Origin: Bactericera cockerelli
Lineage: Eukaryota > Arthropoda > Insecta > Hemiptera > Triozidae
Reading direction: 5' to 3'
NCBI GenBank assembly: GCA_024516035.1
Contig: CM044955.1
Span: 39,319,506-39,383,505 of the forward strand
DNA: 64,000 bases
The translations under genes and the position numbers were made by a program. The notes beneath the pieces are model-generated. The model was not told the DNA's origin and did no database searches. It saw only the letters and a list, made by a program, of their open reading frames with translations. This document shows, piece after piece, positions 1 through 12,310 of the stretch (the stretch's first letter is position 1; every line of letters starts with the position of its first letter).

Positions 1-272
1 TGTAGAGGAAATTTCGGTTTACAAGACGTACTGAAAGAGAAATTTCGATTTACAGAGCGTGTTACCTAACCGTAACTACAAAATTCGATTTATAAGAAGT
101 ACTGAGATGATAATTTCGATTTATAGAGCGTATACCCATCACAAAATCATTTCGGATTAGCGAGGGGACCGGAATGCATGCATTTTTTTCGATTTATCCA
201 AGGGCCAAAGAATTTCTTCGAATTATCGAGATTTTCGATTTAACGGGATTTCGATTTAGCGAGATTCTACTG
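1..272. mobile_element. Terminal part of a pogo/Tigger-like DNA transposon (rest lies before the window)
   Basis: The segment ends at a TIR-type sequence near 241-270 which, on the other strand, reads CAGTAGAATCTCGCTAAATC followed by GAAAT-type repeats, the pattern of pogo/Tigger ends, flanked by TA. Inside are at least eight TTCGATTTA or TTCGAATTA words at roughly regular spacing, as in subterminal transposase-binding arrays. No coding part is in view. Confidence 0.6.
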
Positions 273-3200
273 TATGAGATGGCCTAAATACCACTAGAAC
301 TTATTATATTTAAATATATTTACACATTTTTATCAGGAACTCTAAAGATATTCTTATTTATAAAGAATTGCATAGTTGTATTTTTAAATATGGTTATTGT
401 TATTATTTAAATGTAGGTAATTCTGTATAAAATTATATTTAAAGATCCATATTTTCACTATCATACCGTTCTTTTTTCTGCTAAAACAATAATTTCAATA
501 TAATGTATAATATTAATAGGTATTATCTAACATAGAGAATGCTCTAGAATTGAAGTAGATAAATTATGCATCTGAAGTAAGTGACTACTGGCTGGATTTT
601 ACAAGAGTTATGATGAGTTTTGATTTTATTTTTTGTTTAAAAAACACACACGCACCACTGCTAGTTCTCAGCCAACTAACTACTTCTTTGAAAAACAAAA
701 CTTGAAGAATTCTAAGCTATTTACTCTAAATTATGCAAGGAAAATGTATACAAAATATTTCATTGTTTTAATTCCTGAGGAGGAATGTACTTGGGATTTA
801 CATATGTATACCAAGGATGTGCAGGTAAATTCCTTAAGAACAAGGATATGACAGGTTGCCTCCAGTCGTATCACAGCTGTTTGTAACAGGTTCGGGTTAT
901 TATTTCTATTTTTTATACGAGGATAACTAAGACGGAAAAATTGTGCTTAGGAGGAGTAATAAAACGATTAATAGAAGGCTTATTTTTGATAAAAATACTG
1001 AAAAAATTACAAAAACGAACACAGAACTTTCGATGTGCTTATAACTTCCCTACAGATTTAATAAAATAAATTTAATAAAGAAGCCTTTGCGTATTGAAGA
1101 CCTCAAAACAGTAATTTTACTCGAACTTGCCATGCGTAGTACTGATTAATACAAGTGATTATTTCATTACGCACTTGTGTCAATCAGATAAAGAAAAAAT
1201 AAATTTGTCACATTATAATAATTGAAAAATTAATTAAAAAAACTAATTTCAGCAACTCCAATGATGCATTATTAGAGTTAGTTATGAGGCACTTCTGTAT
1301 TCACTCTGAGGACATCAACTATTCTACACGTAAAAGCACTTATCTAGAAGACCCCAAAGACACTCTAAAAACTAAAAGAAGTTTTTCCTAAACTGATAAG
1401 ACTTGGTCTTTAAGGTAGGACGCAGGAATTCCTTCACAAGGGACTTAGTAACTGACACTGACCGACACGGAATGAAGACCCCAGACATGCTCGTAAAAGA
1501 GTTGTCTCATGACAAAGGTCTAAGGTCATTCATCGGGTCTACTCGGTGAATAGAGTAGTCCTATTATTACTCGGCATATTATTTATCTCTCTTTTATTGC
1601 CCTCTATTATATTAGAACTACTGTCCTCCGTGTGGGTAGACCTCTAGACGTTGACTGGTTTTATTAGTTACGCTCTACAGGATGCGATCGAAGAGTATGT
1701 AACGATTGTACATAAATATATCCATAACATTTTATGTAAGATAAGGGCTTGACCATGGGAGATTTAAAACTTTACCTTTACTTTACCATATTTAAAACAA
1801 ACCTCACTATACATATTCTGGAGTCACTTCAACTTGAAACAACACACAAAGAATTATGCTCTCAAATATTATGCTACATAGCAAATGTATATGGCGTACA
1901 TGGAAAGCCCGGAACTCATAAACACCAACTACAAAATATACCTAAACGCCATATCAAGCATAAGACACGAAATGGTACCGTTGAACCTGGATCTAATGAA
2001 GAGGAGTGTCAATGGAACGGATTTTTTCTCTTATATCTAGGTTTCTCATATGAAGAGTTTATTTTCCCTTGTATAAAGGTTGTCCCGGAAATTTTTCTCT
2101 AACCTAGCTCGCCGGGAGGCGAGCGCTCGTCAAGTAGCGCCAGCCAACCGGCCTATGTATCCTTATCCAGTCGACTTGTTCTTGCTCACTGACTAAAACT
2201 TGCATTTAAGTGATTTTAACATATGTATGTGCCTACCTACTTCTGATGGAGAAAATTCCATGTATGTATGTATTTATTTTGTAGAATTGGACTCATTTAT
2301 CTCGAGAAAACTATCAATAAACCATGCAACGAGAGTAGTAAGTTATGAGCTTAAGGCGCTCGAATTATTGATGATGTATTAAAAACTCTGTGGTGCCAAC
2401 AATGACCCTGTATAGAACATATTTCAAACATAAATATAGGTCTTACAGAAATGTAGATCTTTGAATATAATAATAGATATTTGGAGATAGAGAGAATCTT
2501 TACCCAGAGACATGAAGAGCTGAAGGCACTTTTGTCTTCTAAGCCTTTCAACCTTCGAGCCCACCATATCAATGTTTCAAACCCCCCTGCCACGTGATAC
2601 GGTAATGAAAGGTTTTGTCAGTGAGGAATGCAGTAGGTATGTTCACAAGTGCTACTGTATTTACTCATCCAAGTCCTGGAACCTGAGGCACATTGCCGGA
2701 GTCAAGCTCTTCAGGAAACAACAACGCATGGGATGAATCATTTCAACTGAAATATTATAATTTTATTAACTGCTATCAATGTTCAAAACCTACTTCATTT
2801 CCAATATACTAATAAAGTTAGCCTTGAAATTGCTTATCTTACCCTTAACAGAAGGTCGGTATTGTTTTTCTCCTGTTCATGAAAACAGTTTACTATTACG
2901 TTAACATGGTCAGCATCCCAGGAATGTTCTGAATACAAAATTATAAAGAAAATTACTTTAGGTGGGTGTTTAATATGACTTATTATGAAATAGGTACTGT
3001 CGACGCTTAATCATAACATGAGCCGTTTTAAGTATTAAAAACTTCCTTTAAATATCTGCCTAAAGTATTGCATTTTTAATCTACTTATTTGTAGTAGTCA
3101 TTCATATTTAGTTTTTTTTTAGGAAGAATTAAAAGTAAAAGAGTTTTGGGGATCTTCGTGTCTTTATTCTTACTCTTTATATGTTTGATCAGGACTTCAA

Positions 3201-5384
3201 ATTACACACAATGCTGCATGGCTGTAAAATACTTCTTAGAAAACATTTCTCTATAGATCAAATCTCAGAAAGTATAAGAAGCCCTTGTTCCTTGGTGTGA
3301 ATTGCTTCATTAATGTACACCATTGTACCATCTAAACCATTTAATTCTTCCTATTCATGGCACAGAAGGATGTTATGACTGCCTCGTTAGAATAATAGTC
3401 CTTGCTAGACCTTCCCTTCCCCGATCATCTGGTAAATCTTACTCTATTCAATCTTTTATTTACGAAATTATTTACCAACACATGTTCCTTTTGAATGCTT
3501 ATTCAAAATTCTGTGTGTTTTATGGGTTTCTTTCAATCCAAATATCTTTCTAGATCTTTAGTCTCAGTAAGTTTGATACGTTATCATATTTCATTATTGG
3601 TTAACCATATACTTTAACATTAGAAACCGTAACTAAATAATGAAGCTATTATTGAAAGAAATGATGTAAGTAACTGTAACTAAATGTGGGGTGAAATAAT
3701 TTTAAATTACTCACTTGCTTTACAAGATTTACAAGGCACCTTTTTCTATTATGTCAAGACTGCGTATTAAAATAACAAATCAATGATTTTGTAAAGTCGA
3801 GTTACTACGTGTCATGATATTCCTTTATGAACTAAATTAGGTAAAAGCGAAATTTCATGGTTGACCTTCGTTGGTAAGAAAAAGTATTTTATTATTATTC
3901 ATGTCGATAAACTTCTATTTCTAGATCTTTTCATTGCTTCGTCTATGAAAAAATGCTTCCTGTCAATGGTGAAGCTATCAGTTTGTTTTTAATTCTCTGT
4001 TTATTTAGGTATAACGTCGCTTTCAAGTAAATGAAGGGAAACATTTTTTCGAGTTATTTACTTTCAGCATTCTTGTGTACTTTAATTGTCACCCGTGCAT
4101 TCCATCATGTATAGTTATCTATAGTTAATGGTCCATTTTTTTTAATTTAAGTGTTCTATTAAATTGACCAATGTTATCTTTTACTATACGAGTATAGGAC
4201 TCCATTGAGATATTTGCGTTAAATAGTTGACATTGTGTATGAAACGTTCTTCTAATAGTACCTAGTATCTCGCAGGTTGCATTTAGTCTGTAAACTAGTT
4301 CTTGACGACAATTACATCAATTAGATCTTCTTGTTTCTTGCCTTGTATTGTGCGCTCAACTAGTTCAGTTTGTACAGATGGAGGTACTAGTCAGTAGTCA
4401 GGGCTGAACGGTCACATTGTCAAGTGTACATTCAAGTTCGGTTGGGTAATCCGATTCGTGATCTCCGTTTTCTTATATTCTCACACGATTTTGTTCTTTA
4501 AAACTCAAGTAGTTATGTAAATATTATCAAATTTTACATTTTCGCATATTCCTTTGAAGCAATTCCTACACTGAACTGACATTTTGAACAAAGACTATCC
4601 CTATTTTATTAATCCTATGCAGCATTCTGCCAGTGTACCTATGTACATTACATACATATAGCTGCCAGATTTTTTATCAGATTGTATCATAATAATAATA
4701 AATCATTTGTTTTATTTTTCATATTTTTTTTATACAGAGGACCCATCTCATTGCACGTTCCAATATACTAGTTCAGTATTAAGTTATGTACCGGTATTTT
4801 AGGAGACTAAATAAATACTATCAAATGAATTGTGCTCTTAATACTGTGTACATATCCCTATTTGTAGGTATTGGAAATAACTGTACAGAGACGATATAAC
4901 CAAGAGGCTGGATTTTAGTTGACATATCCTATGATTGGACGGTTTTAGTTTCCTATGATTGACTTGGTTGGTACCTAAATATGTACCTCAAAACAGAAAA
5001 CTTTGCTATTTAAATGTTTGAGGCCTGATTTTCCTGGTAATATTACCGGATAAGACCTGGCTAATTTCTAATAAATGATTTAGGTTATCAGCCTAATAAT
5101 TTTGATCTAATCTGCCAAGCCATTACATTATGACCTAAATTAATTTGGCGTGCAGCTCTACAAGACCTCACTTGTTGATCTTGATAATTTTCTTGGTAAG
5201 TGAACTTCTAATCTATGTACGTGACGGGTAGAAGTAGTCCAATATGGAGTGCTGTTCTGCTTCCAGGACCAAACTAAGAAATAGCGTCTGTTTCTGGTTT
5301 CGATCTTCTGTTCTTATGTTTTTCTTATCATCATTCTTGTACAAGCTTAATATTTTTAGTTTTTATCAGATTGCTGTATTGTAT
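273..5384. other. Gene-poor AT-rich stretch
   Basis: I see no supported gene or classified element. Short open frames (for example 1749-2102 plus and 2351-2593 minus) lack splice support and family motifs. The segment about 1290-1700 is somewhat GC-richer and may be an old unclassified repeat. Confidence 0.5.
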
Positions 5385-5590
5385 CTATTCCTCAGTCGCT
5401 GAATAAAGAGATGAGTCATCAGGTAACTGTCCATTCGCACTGTCTTCAGCTCCACCAGTATCTGGTGTGCTAAATGCTTTTATATCACCGCAGTGGATCG
5501 TGGCAGTATATCCGTATCTGAAAGGATGACTGTGGTACCTTCCATCCGATGCCTCTCTATAACTATTATTATTGAGACGAATGATACAGA
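5385..5590 (-). CDS. Possible terminal exon of an unassembled minus-strand gene
   Basis: An open segment ending in TAG at 5387-5385. Its C-terminal half includes DGRYHSHPFRYGYTATIHCG, then DIKAFSTPDTGGAEDSANG and QLPDDSSLYSATEE; the composition resembles a cytosolic tail rather than random AT-rich translation. An acceptor is plausible near 5570-5575, but the exact start is not fixed. It could belong with the exon at 21340-21547 (same strand, 16 kb away), but no intermediate exon was found. Unrecognised. Confidence 0.25.
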
Positions 5591-5649
5591 ATAACAGACC
5601 GGTAAACATACTTGTTTGGCTGTTCATAGTTTTGTGAATTGTCAAAGGA

Positions 5650-6260
5650 AAAATCTAAAAGGTATGTGAAACTCGAAAATTAAGCGATTCCTTGTCGTAA
5701 TAAGTCACATTAGACATCTTGGTTTCCTAATGTTCATTGACCAGTCAATAGTTCAACTAGTTGCGCTGTTGTATCTAACTATCTTTAATATAAAATTGCA
5801 CCACAGAGCAAAACAGAAACGATCCAATTTTCTCTAAATATGAATAGACTCGAAGTTGAAACAAAGAAAATCGCAGTGAATCAGAGTTGGTTTCCGACTA
5901 TGTCGAGAATGTTGAGGAGAGTAACCTTCAACTTGAAGGTGGATTGAACCCGGAGTTTGACGAGTAGCCTGTAGTACCTGTTAAGTTTAGCGCAACGTGC
6001 TATACGAGATTATTTAGCCTCAAGTAGTAAAAATAGTATTTGATGAAATAAGTAAAGTTCTCAATCTAGACTACGCAAATTATGAGGTTTTTATTCCTGC
6101 TTGAGTGCCCCTGGTATGGGAAGCAAGTTGGGAATGGTTCAAAGTGTTCTAATTGAAACTTTTATCTTATAAAGACCTTGCTCGACGGCAACAGCTAAAA
6201 TATATAAAATAGCTAAAAACAAGGCTGTGAAATACTCATCGTGCGAGGGTTGGGTGTAAG
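5650..6260. other. Unassigned intergenic stretch
   Basis: No gene, RNA or repeat recognised on either strand before the T-run of the 5S SINE. Confidence 0.4.
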
Positions 6261-6265
6261 AGATT

Positions 6266-6512
6266 GCCATTTTTTTTTTTTTTTGGTTTTTACGTCGCTT
6301 TCAACTGCATGGTCACACCACGACGGCGGTGATAGCCTCCATTCGCAGGAAACTCTGAAAACTGCTTCCCCTAGTTACTAATTAACCTCAAACAGCTTGG
6401 GTTGGGTCGGAATGCCAGCATCATGAAGTATTCACCTCAGCAATGGACGTTGTTTAAGTTCGGTGATCCTACGAGAACCGGTGCATTCAACGCACCATCG
6501 ACGCTGGCATAC
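6266..6512 (-). mobile_element. 5S-rRNA-derived SINE (family E), near full length
   Basis: On the minus strand it starts GCGTCGATGGTGCGTTGAAT, then CACCGGTTCTCGTAGGATCA and CCGAACTTAA, the order found in the 5' half of eukaryotic 5S rRNA. A body follows with GTTTGAGGTTAATTAGTAAC, CCGTCGTGGTGTGACCATGC and AGTTGAAAGCGACG, and it ends in a poly(A) tail (the T-run at 6270-6284). Confidence 0.8.
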
Positions 6513-6514
6513 TG

Positions 6515-8084
6515 TCATTTATGATAAGGTCGTCTTTTTCTTAGGAAATACGACGGGATGAATGAACAGGGCCTAGCAGTGAGACAGAGTGTGAACCAAG
6601 TCAAGCACCACTAACACTAAATTTTCTTCTGAATTTCAGACGATAGTAAACTTATTTCTTGGAAATATTCGCCTAAGTCTTATTGCACAATGCACAGTAT
6701 AGACAGGACACAGGACACCAATAAAAACTTTTTCATAGATCCTAATTTCAGGAATTTCTCTATAAAATTATAACATATTTTGTATAGTATAGTGAGGTAG
6801 CTATCAAAGTTTAACTACTAGAAGTAAGCAGCGCTATGATGTGTTCACATGAAATCACATCCAGGTCATGCTTGGCTGACAAGTTCCCTATAGGAACAGG
6901 TATTAGAGGCTTAGCTGGTATCACTCGGAACTCTGGCTAGATCATCTTGTCCAGTAACTTCCACGTCAAAGCTGCTAAGTAAGATAAATGGGCTTTCAAT
7001 CATTTCTATCTTCACAAATTAAAAAAAATTCGACACTAGAACTAGAAAGTTTCTTATTCCAAATTTTGATTAATTTTGCGTCTCTGTCACTAGGTTATAA
7101 TTATATTATTCTCATCATTGAAGGCTATATGTAGGTATTGTAGTGGTTAGATCAGGTGGTCAAATTACAGAATCAAACAGGCTAAACTACGTGGTACATT
7201 TTCCTAGGGACATGACTTGCTTATAGTTTTATAGATGGTAAAATTAAAGTTGAGAGAAGATAAATAAAAAAATTAACTTGCTAGTTGCGGTTTATGTGAT
7301 GAGCTGATACGTCATTCTTCAAAATTAAATATACCTACTTTACGATGATTTTGCAATCCTACCGCTTTCCTGCGGTGTCATCCTTATTCCTATAACATAT
7401 CGGAAGTATGTGCACTCAAAAACCCTCGTAAAATCCTATGGAACAACTAGAAACTAGACATTGACAACCCTGTATGCAGATGCCTCAGTGGATTGACCAG
7501 AGCCATTGCATACACTGGCGCTTGATTAATTCACTGATTTACTCTATGAGATAAGAGGGCAAGAGCCTAATTGAATCGTTGACAGACCAAATGCATTGGA
7601 GTTTGATGCTGAACAAATTATCAACATCATCTGATACGAGAGGAGATTATATTTACATGATTTTCAATCAGATAGAGGGAGAAGTTACAACATTAAAACT
7701 TTGTTATATGTAGGTATATTATACTCTTGATATTTCGGTATACATGAATATTTTACAAACTACTATTCTTCCATATTTCTAATCACCACCAATGTATAGA
7801 TATTATTATTCTAGATCTGGTCCTGAACAAATTCTATCACTCTGCACTTGAGAGCCCAACGCCTACACCGGGGAATGTGCCACTCGAGTATGCAGAGCCG
7901 GGGCACTCCTAACTATGAGATGAGGAGAAGTGATAACAGAAAACTTGAAAATATACTTCCATGTAATGCTGAGTTGGTCCATGATTAGTGTTATGATGAT
8001 AGTGGTTATGATTTTTACAGGGTGATTGGTTAGAAAATTTCAATATTCTCAAAATTTTGACCACTAATAATAATTAGTTTATAG
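6515..8084. other. Unassigned intergenic stretch
   Basis: No supported gene or classified repeat. An ACAGGGTG motif at about 8019 marks a possible mariner-type end close to the hAT MITE. Confidence 0.4.
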
Positions 8085-8092
8085 GTGATAAC

Positions 8093-8798
8093 CAGAGCTT
8101 GCCAAATATGACGTTTATTTTTCTTAAAATATGACTCTAAAAATATGACTATATGACGTTTATTTTTCGTGAAATATGACTCTTATTTTGTGAAATATGA
8201 CGTTTATTTTTTGAAAATACCTACAATACATAACCCAATACTGCATATTATAACAGCCTCAATTGCAAAATCTGCATCTCCTTGTATCCACTTTTTGTAC
8301 AACATCAGCTTTGGTACACATACTTTAGGCATGGTAGAAAATGGATCTATTACAGTTAGTTAGGTTCAGAGTTTTCTTGTAGATGAACAGGAATCAATTT
8401 AAAAAAAAGAAAACTTTCTACATAAAGCACTAAAACTTTCAGGAAGAAATGAAGAATCAAATTAATCAAAATAATCCTAGAGTCTAGGACACTAGAACAA
8501 TGGAGAAAAAGTAAACAAAAGTAAGGTAGGTTTAAGTCAGCGCTACAGAAATCAGAGCGCTATCTTTAGTTTCTTACACCTGCCACTAGAGTGCACTACC
8601 AGTTTTGATCAAGGAAATAGGCGAAAAAGGATTATCGGCGCTGCTGAGGCAAAACTTTTTTTTTTTTTTTTTAATACAAAATTTGAGTTTTTTTGGCATT
8701 TTGCGGATTTTTTTGTAAAATATGACGTTTATCCAAAAAAGCTCAAAATATGACGTTTTAGCATGATATCATGACATTATGACGTTTGGCAAGCTCTG
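8093..8798. mobile_element. Non-autonomous hAT-type element (706 bp) with perfect 8-bp target duplication
   Basis: Ends CAGAGCTTGCCAAA ... TTTGGCAAGCTCTG form a perfect terminal inverted repeat. They are flanked by the identical 8-bp GTGATAAC at 8085-8092 and 8799-8806; CAG ends and 8-bp duplications are typical of hAT elements. Both subterminal regions carry many copies of the word ATATGACGTTTA, possible transposase-binding sites. No transposase is encoded. Confidence 0.9.
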
Positions 8799-8953
8799 GT
8801 GATAACTTATTGATAAATTTTATAAGTGAGACAAAAAGTGCGACATGTTGTAACGGTGTAGTACTTAGAGCTGCAGAGCACTTACAAAGCGATGATTTAC
8901 TAGTCACTGCGGGGTGACCAAAGGCCACATTAGTACCACAACAGACAAGGATA

Positions 8954-9245
8954 GCACGACTAGCTCAGTGGTTAAGCACTCGCTTGCCATGCGGAAGGTC
9001 CCGGGTTCGATCTCCCGTGCCGACAAAAACTTGTATTCATAATTTGTTACAATTGTTTGTAAGGGATACCCTCCGATGCGCTCGTGTTGACCCAGCACAT
9101 AATTGGGAAGAATTGTGTCACTTCTCGCTCATCAGAGGGGAGGCATGGCGCGCTGTGATTGTTGGAAAGTCCGCCTTAAAGAACGGGCTTCCCTTGTCTT
9201 TGTTGGAATCTTGGTTTATAAGTTTGGCCCTAATAAAACAAAAGA
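8954..9245 (+). mobile_element. tRNA-derived SINE (family A), copy 1, with a divergent 3' part
   Basis: The head resembles tRNA-Gly(GCC): A box TAGCTCAGTGG, anticodon arm CTTGCCATGCGG, B box GGGTTCGATCT. The body GATACCCTCCGATGCGCTCG to CAGAGGGGAGGCAT matches the copy at 51.4 kb. After GGAGGCAT the sequence differs from the other copies, so the tail is a different module. Confidence 0.8.
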
Positions 9246-9392
9246 AAATAACTTATTAAGGCGACACTTTGATACTAAAATAATTATTCTACTCAACTCC
9301 ACTTTAAATAATTTTAAATTTAGATATTCATAATATTAAGTGGTATATTAAAAATAATTATGTGGCAATGAAACACAGAAAGAATCATATAG

Positions 9393-9426
9393 ATACCTAA
9401 TGAAGTCTAATGACTTCATTAGGTAT
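9393..9426. repeat. Perfect 14-bp hairpin
   Basis: Arms ATACCTAATGAAGT (9393-9406) and its reverse complement (9413-9426) around a 6-bp loop. A structure of this size can be a relic of a small MITE or a regulatory hairpin; no function is shown. Confidence 0.7.
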
Positions 9427-9684
9427 TTATTAGTGAACGTAGACTCGAAAATGTGATGTGTAATCAAATACTTATAATTTGAAGTATGTATACAATAATC
9501 TTGCCGTAGAATTAGGAGATTAGTCGAAAGTAAAAGGAACGCCCTTGATTAAATTAATCAATTTAATTTACTTACTCATTGTGTCTGGAGACCATAAAAA
9601 AATTACGGGACATATTCCATTAGGGTAAGAGGAATACTTATTAGCGGTTTACTTTTCAGATGGATTACCAAGAATAGTTCTCAT

Positions 9685-9800
9685 ATACAGGGTGTCCAAG
9701 GTTTTTAAATAGAAAATTTCAGATTCAATTCCAGGGGACACTCTAAGACAAAAATAAATTAAGGGAAAAAATCAATTGCATTTTATTCATTAATATGCAG
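9685..9800 (+). mobile_element. Mariner-type terminal sequence (ACAGGGTGTCC)
   Basis: TACAGGGTGTCCAAGG marks the kind of end carried by many arthropod mariner/IS630 elements. No partner end was identified nearby; a SINE follows on the opposite strand. Confidence 0.35.
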
Positions 9801-9832
9801 TTGAAATGGTTCTCATGACTTTATGTTTAGGT

Positions 9833-10030
9833 AATAATAACAGGCGAGGTTAATGCTCAAAGCATTTTCTAACACATAACCCTCAGAGTCTTAATATTAT
9901 GTGCTGGTCACAAAACTCAAATAAATGAGGAAAAATGCATGCACGGTGTGGGATTTGAACCAACGGGTCCCTACGCTACCTGAATCACCAGACTAGCGCG
10001 TTAACCACTTGATTACCAGTACACTTATGT
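9833..10030 (-). mobile_element. tRNA-derived SINE (family F), copy 1
   Basis: On the minus strand: a tRNA-like head (AGTGGTTAACGCGCTAGTCT, then GGTTCAAATCCCACACC), followed by a body with TTTGAGTTTTGTGACC and AATGCTTTGAGCATTAACCT, ending GTTATTATTA-rich. It matches copies at 34.26 kb and 43.9 kb. Confidence 0.8.
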
Positions 10031-10125
10031 TTATCACCGAAGTAAATTTTCTAAGTAGGAACCTAAGAACTAACATTTCGTACCTAATATCATTGAAAAC
10101 CGAGTTTTTATTTTGTCCGTAACTA

Positions 10126-10210
10126 TGTCAGTCTCCGTGGCGTAAAGGTTGTGACTACTGCCCGTAGTCCAGAGATCCTGAGTTCGATTCCCGGTTGAGG
10201 CAGCGCATAC
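10126..10210 (+). mobile_element. tRNA-derived SINE (family D), head only
   Basis: CTCCGTGGCGTAAAGGTTGT then GACTACTGCCCGTAGTCCAG and GAGTTCGATTCCCGG. The head is nearly identical to the one at 29.91 kb, but the shared body is absent here. Confidence 0.7.
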
Positions 10211-10767
10211 CTTCTGATGTAGAAATATTTTCATATTAGCTTAGAAAGAGGTTAGGAATAAGTGAAGTTGTGCTATGTTAAGTAACCATTCTTGAAAACG
10301 TTAAAACCAGGAATTCTAACGAAAGCTTATGCTAATCCGACGATTGTATTGTTCTACTATGAGAGTTACTGCTCATACCTCTTTGCTGATTCTGATCTTC
10401 TTGTTGGGCGCTGATGAATTGAATGTAGAATTTCCTTTTAAGGTGAAAGCATGCAAATTAAACAGATCTCCTACCTTGATCAAACAATGAAATAAATAGA
10501 TCATAATTCCAATTATAGCGAGACCATCTCTCTGTGTATTATATTTTACTAGGATAGATATAGAATTATAGATAGATACAGGTATTACAGGTGTACTACT
10601 GATATAGTACTGATAACTACTGTACTAACTACCTAACCTGAATCAACTATTAGATTAGTAAATATACATTACTGTCATCTTGAAATAAAAGTATTTTCCT
10701 TTTAAGATATTCATATCGAACCATAAGTCACCACAAAAATAGGACTACTCTATATGTGGGACTTGTG

Positions 10768-10865
10768 TAGTCACGGTTGCCATCAAGTGGGTTTGCACAC
10801 GCGGTGACCTGTGTTCAATCCCCAGCAGGGTAAAAAAAATTCTGCTCTGTGCAGAATTTCTTATT
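10768..10865 (+). mobile_element. tRNA-derived SINE (family B), truncated copy
   Basis: GCACACGCGGTGACCTGTGT, TCAATCCCCAGCAGGG and TTCTGCTCTG match the head and start of the body seen in full at 22.98 kb. Confidence 0.65.
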
Positions 10866-11640
10866 ATTTTTACTTTCCTTTTTTATAATTTTACCGTGGT
10901 GTCTGGGTGAAATAAAATCCAAATACTTACATCTGATAGGCAGATAGGGGAGTATTAGGATAGGTACAAAAAAGCACTGTATGTATACGGAATTTGTGTG
11001 CCATATCTATACTGTATAGATACATATAGATAAACCACGGGCGGAAATTGAACATGAGATTCAAATATGGGAGCGCCATTTTGTACCTAAGCTGGCTATA
11101 GTCAAAAAAGTAATTGCTATGGACACAAATTTCTGAATAAAGCATACCTACATAAAACATTTACAGCGATTTCTCAAGTACCACTTCTTGAGTTTTGATT
11201 AATGCACTTGAACTGCTGGCACTACAAAACAAACAATAGAGGCTCCTATACAACTTGAAGTAAAACAAAGGAGAACGTACTGCGGCGGAAGCAGTAACTT
11301 GAGGTCGCCTCAGAGAGGAAGATGTTAATGAAGAACGTAATAAACAATTTAAAGGGGCCTACCAACATTGAAAAAGTTGCATACTGTTGTAACTTGTAAT
11401 GCACCATAGTACTACCCCATTCAGAAGTGTCCCTCAGTTACGAGACCCACAGACATCCCAAACCACCAAAGAACATCATGTCGAGTTACACCAGTCCAAC
11501 ACGTAGAAAGTACTTTTCTTAATTTTCCCCTAGTGGAAGTGAAAGTCGACAGGAGGAAGGCAAAATAGAAAGACATATTGCTAAAAATACTGGCTATGTA
11601 TGGGCGGTATAAGATACCATCGGTATCTTATCCCGCCCAG

Positions 11641-11780
11641 TAAGTCAGTAGCTTGGTCGATAAGGCGATCGACTTGTAATCTGGATGTCAGTGGTTCCTA
11701 ATAAGCAAAATATTTAGTAAAGCGAATTTGAGTTGTTGTGATATCACGATTTTGAGTAACACAAATATGATATCTTCACA
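11641..11780 (+). mobile_element. tRNA-derived SINE (family G), copy 1
   Basis: TCGATAAGGCGATCGACTTG, an anticodon-arm-like TTGTAATC, GTCAGTGGTTC, then a body GAGTTGTTGTGATATCACGA with AGTAACACAAATATGATA. It matches the copy at 32.92 kb. Confidence 0.7.
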
Positions 11781-12310
11781 GACAAGAGAGATTGTCCTTT
11801 AAATCTAAGTCAACTTGAGTTACTTCCTAACCTAGTTAGAAATACTTCCGATTTATATTAAATATTAGAAATTACTCGGAAATAAAATGAAGAGACAGGA
11901 AGAACTGAGAGTAGTTTAAGGTATGCTATTCTTAGTCCAACTCTTCATAAATTTATGAATTATCTATTTTGCCACTTATTGTAGAGATGGTTTCACTTGC
12001 TGTTAGGCCAAGCGTGTAAGTAGAAAATTATTTGATCATTAACCTGTTAATTGCTATACCTACTTGGGACAGTAAAAAAAGAAATATGGGTTCATACAGT
12101 TTGTATAAAGATGATGGAGCTAAGGTATGTAGCTCTACTCATTTAACAGGAACTAAAAATACTCCACAGAAAGCATGGTGGGAAATATGGAACGTAGGTT
12201 CAACACCGTCTGAGAAATTTCTAACTCAAGTGGTCCAAATATTATTGGAGATCATTAATTTACTGATAGTAAAGAAATCGTTGCTTACCCTTTGGCGGGA
12301 TCCTGTTTGA

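Noticed and set aside
1749..2102. 117-residue plus-strand gene
   Set aside because: Composition resembles random translation, and no motif or splice context was found.
8954..9030. Functional tRNA-Gly gene
   Set aside because: Box A/B and anticodon-arm matches are good, but the acceptor stem does not pair and a SINE body follows; the same head recurs at 51.4 kb.
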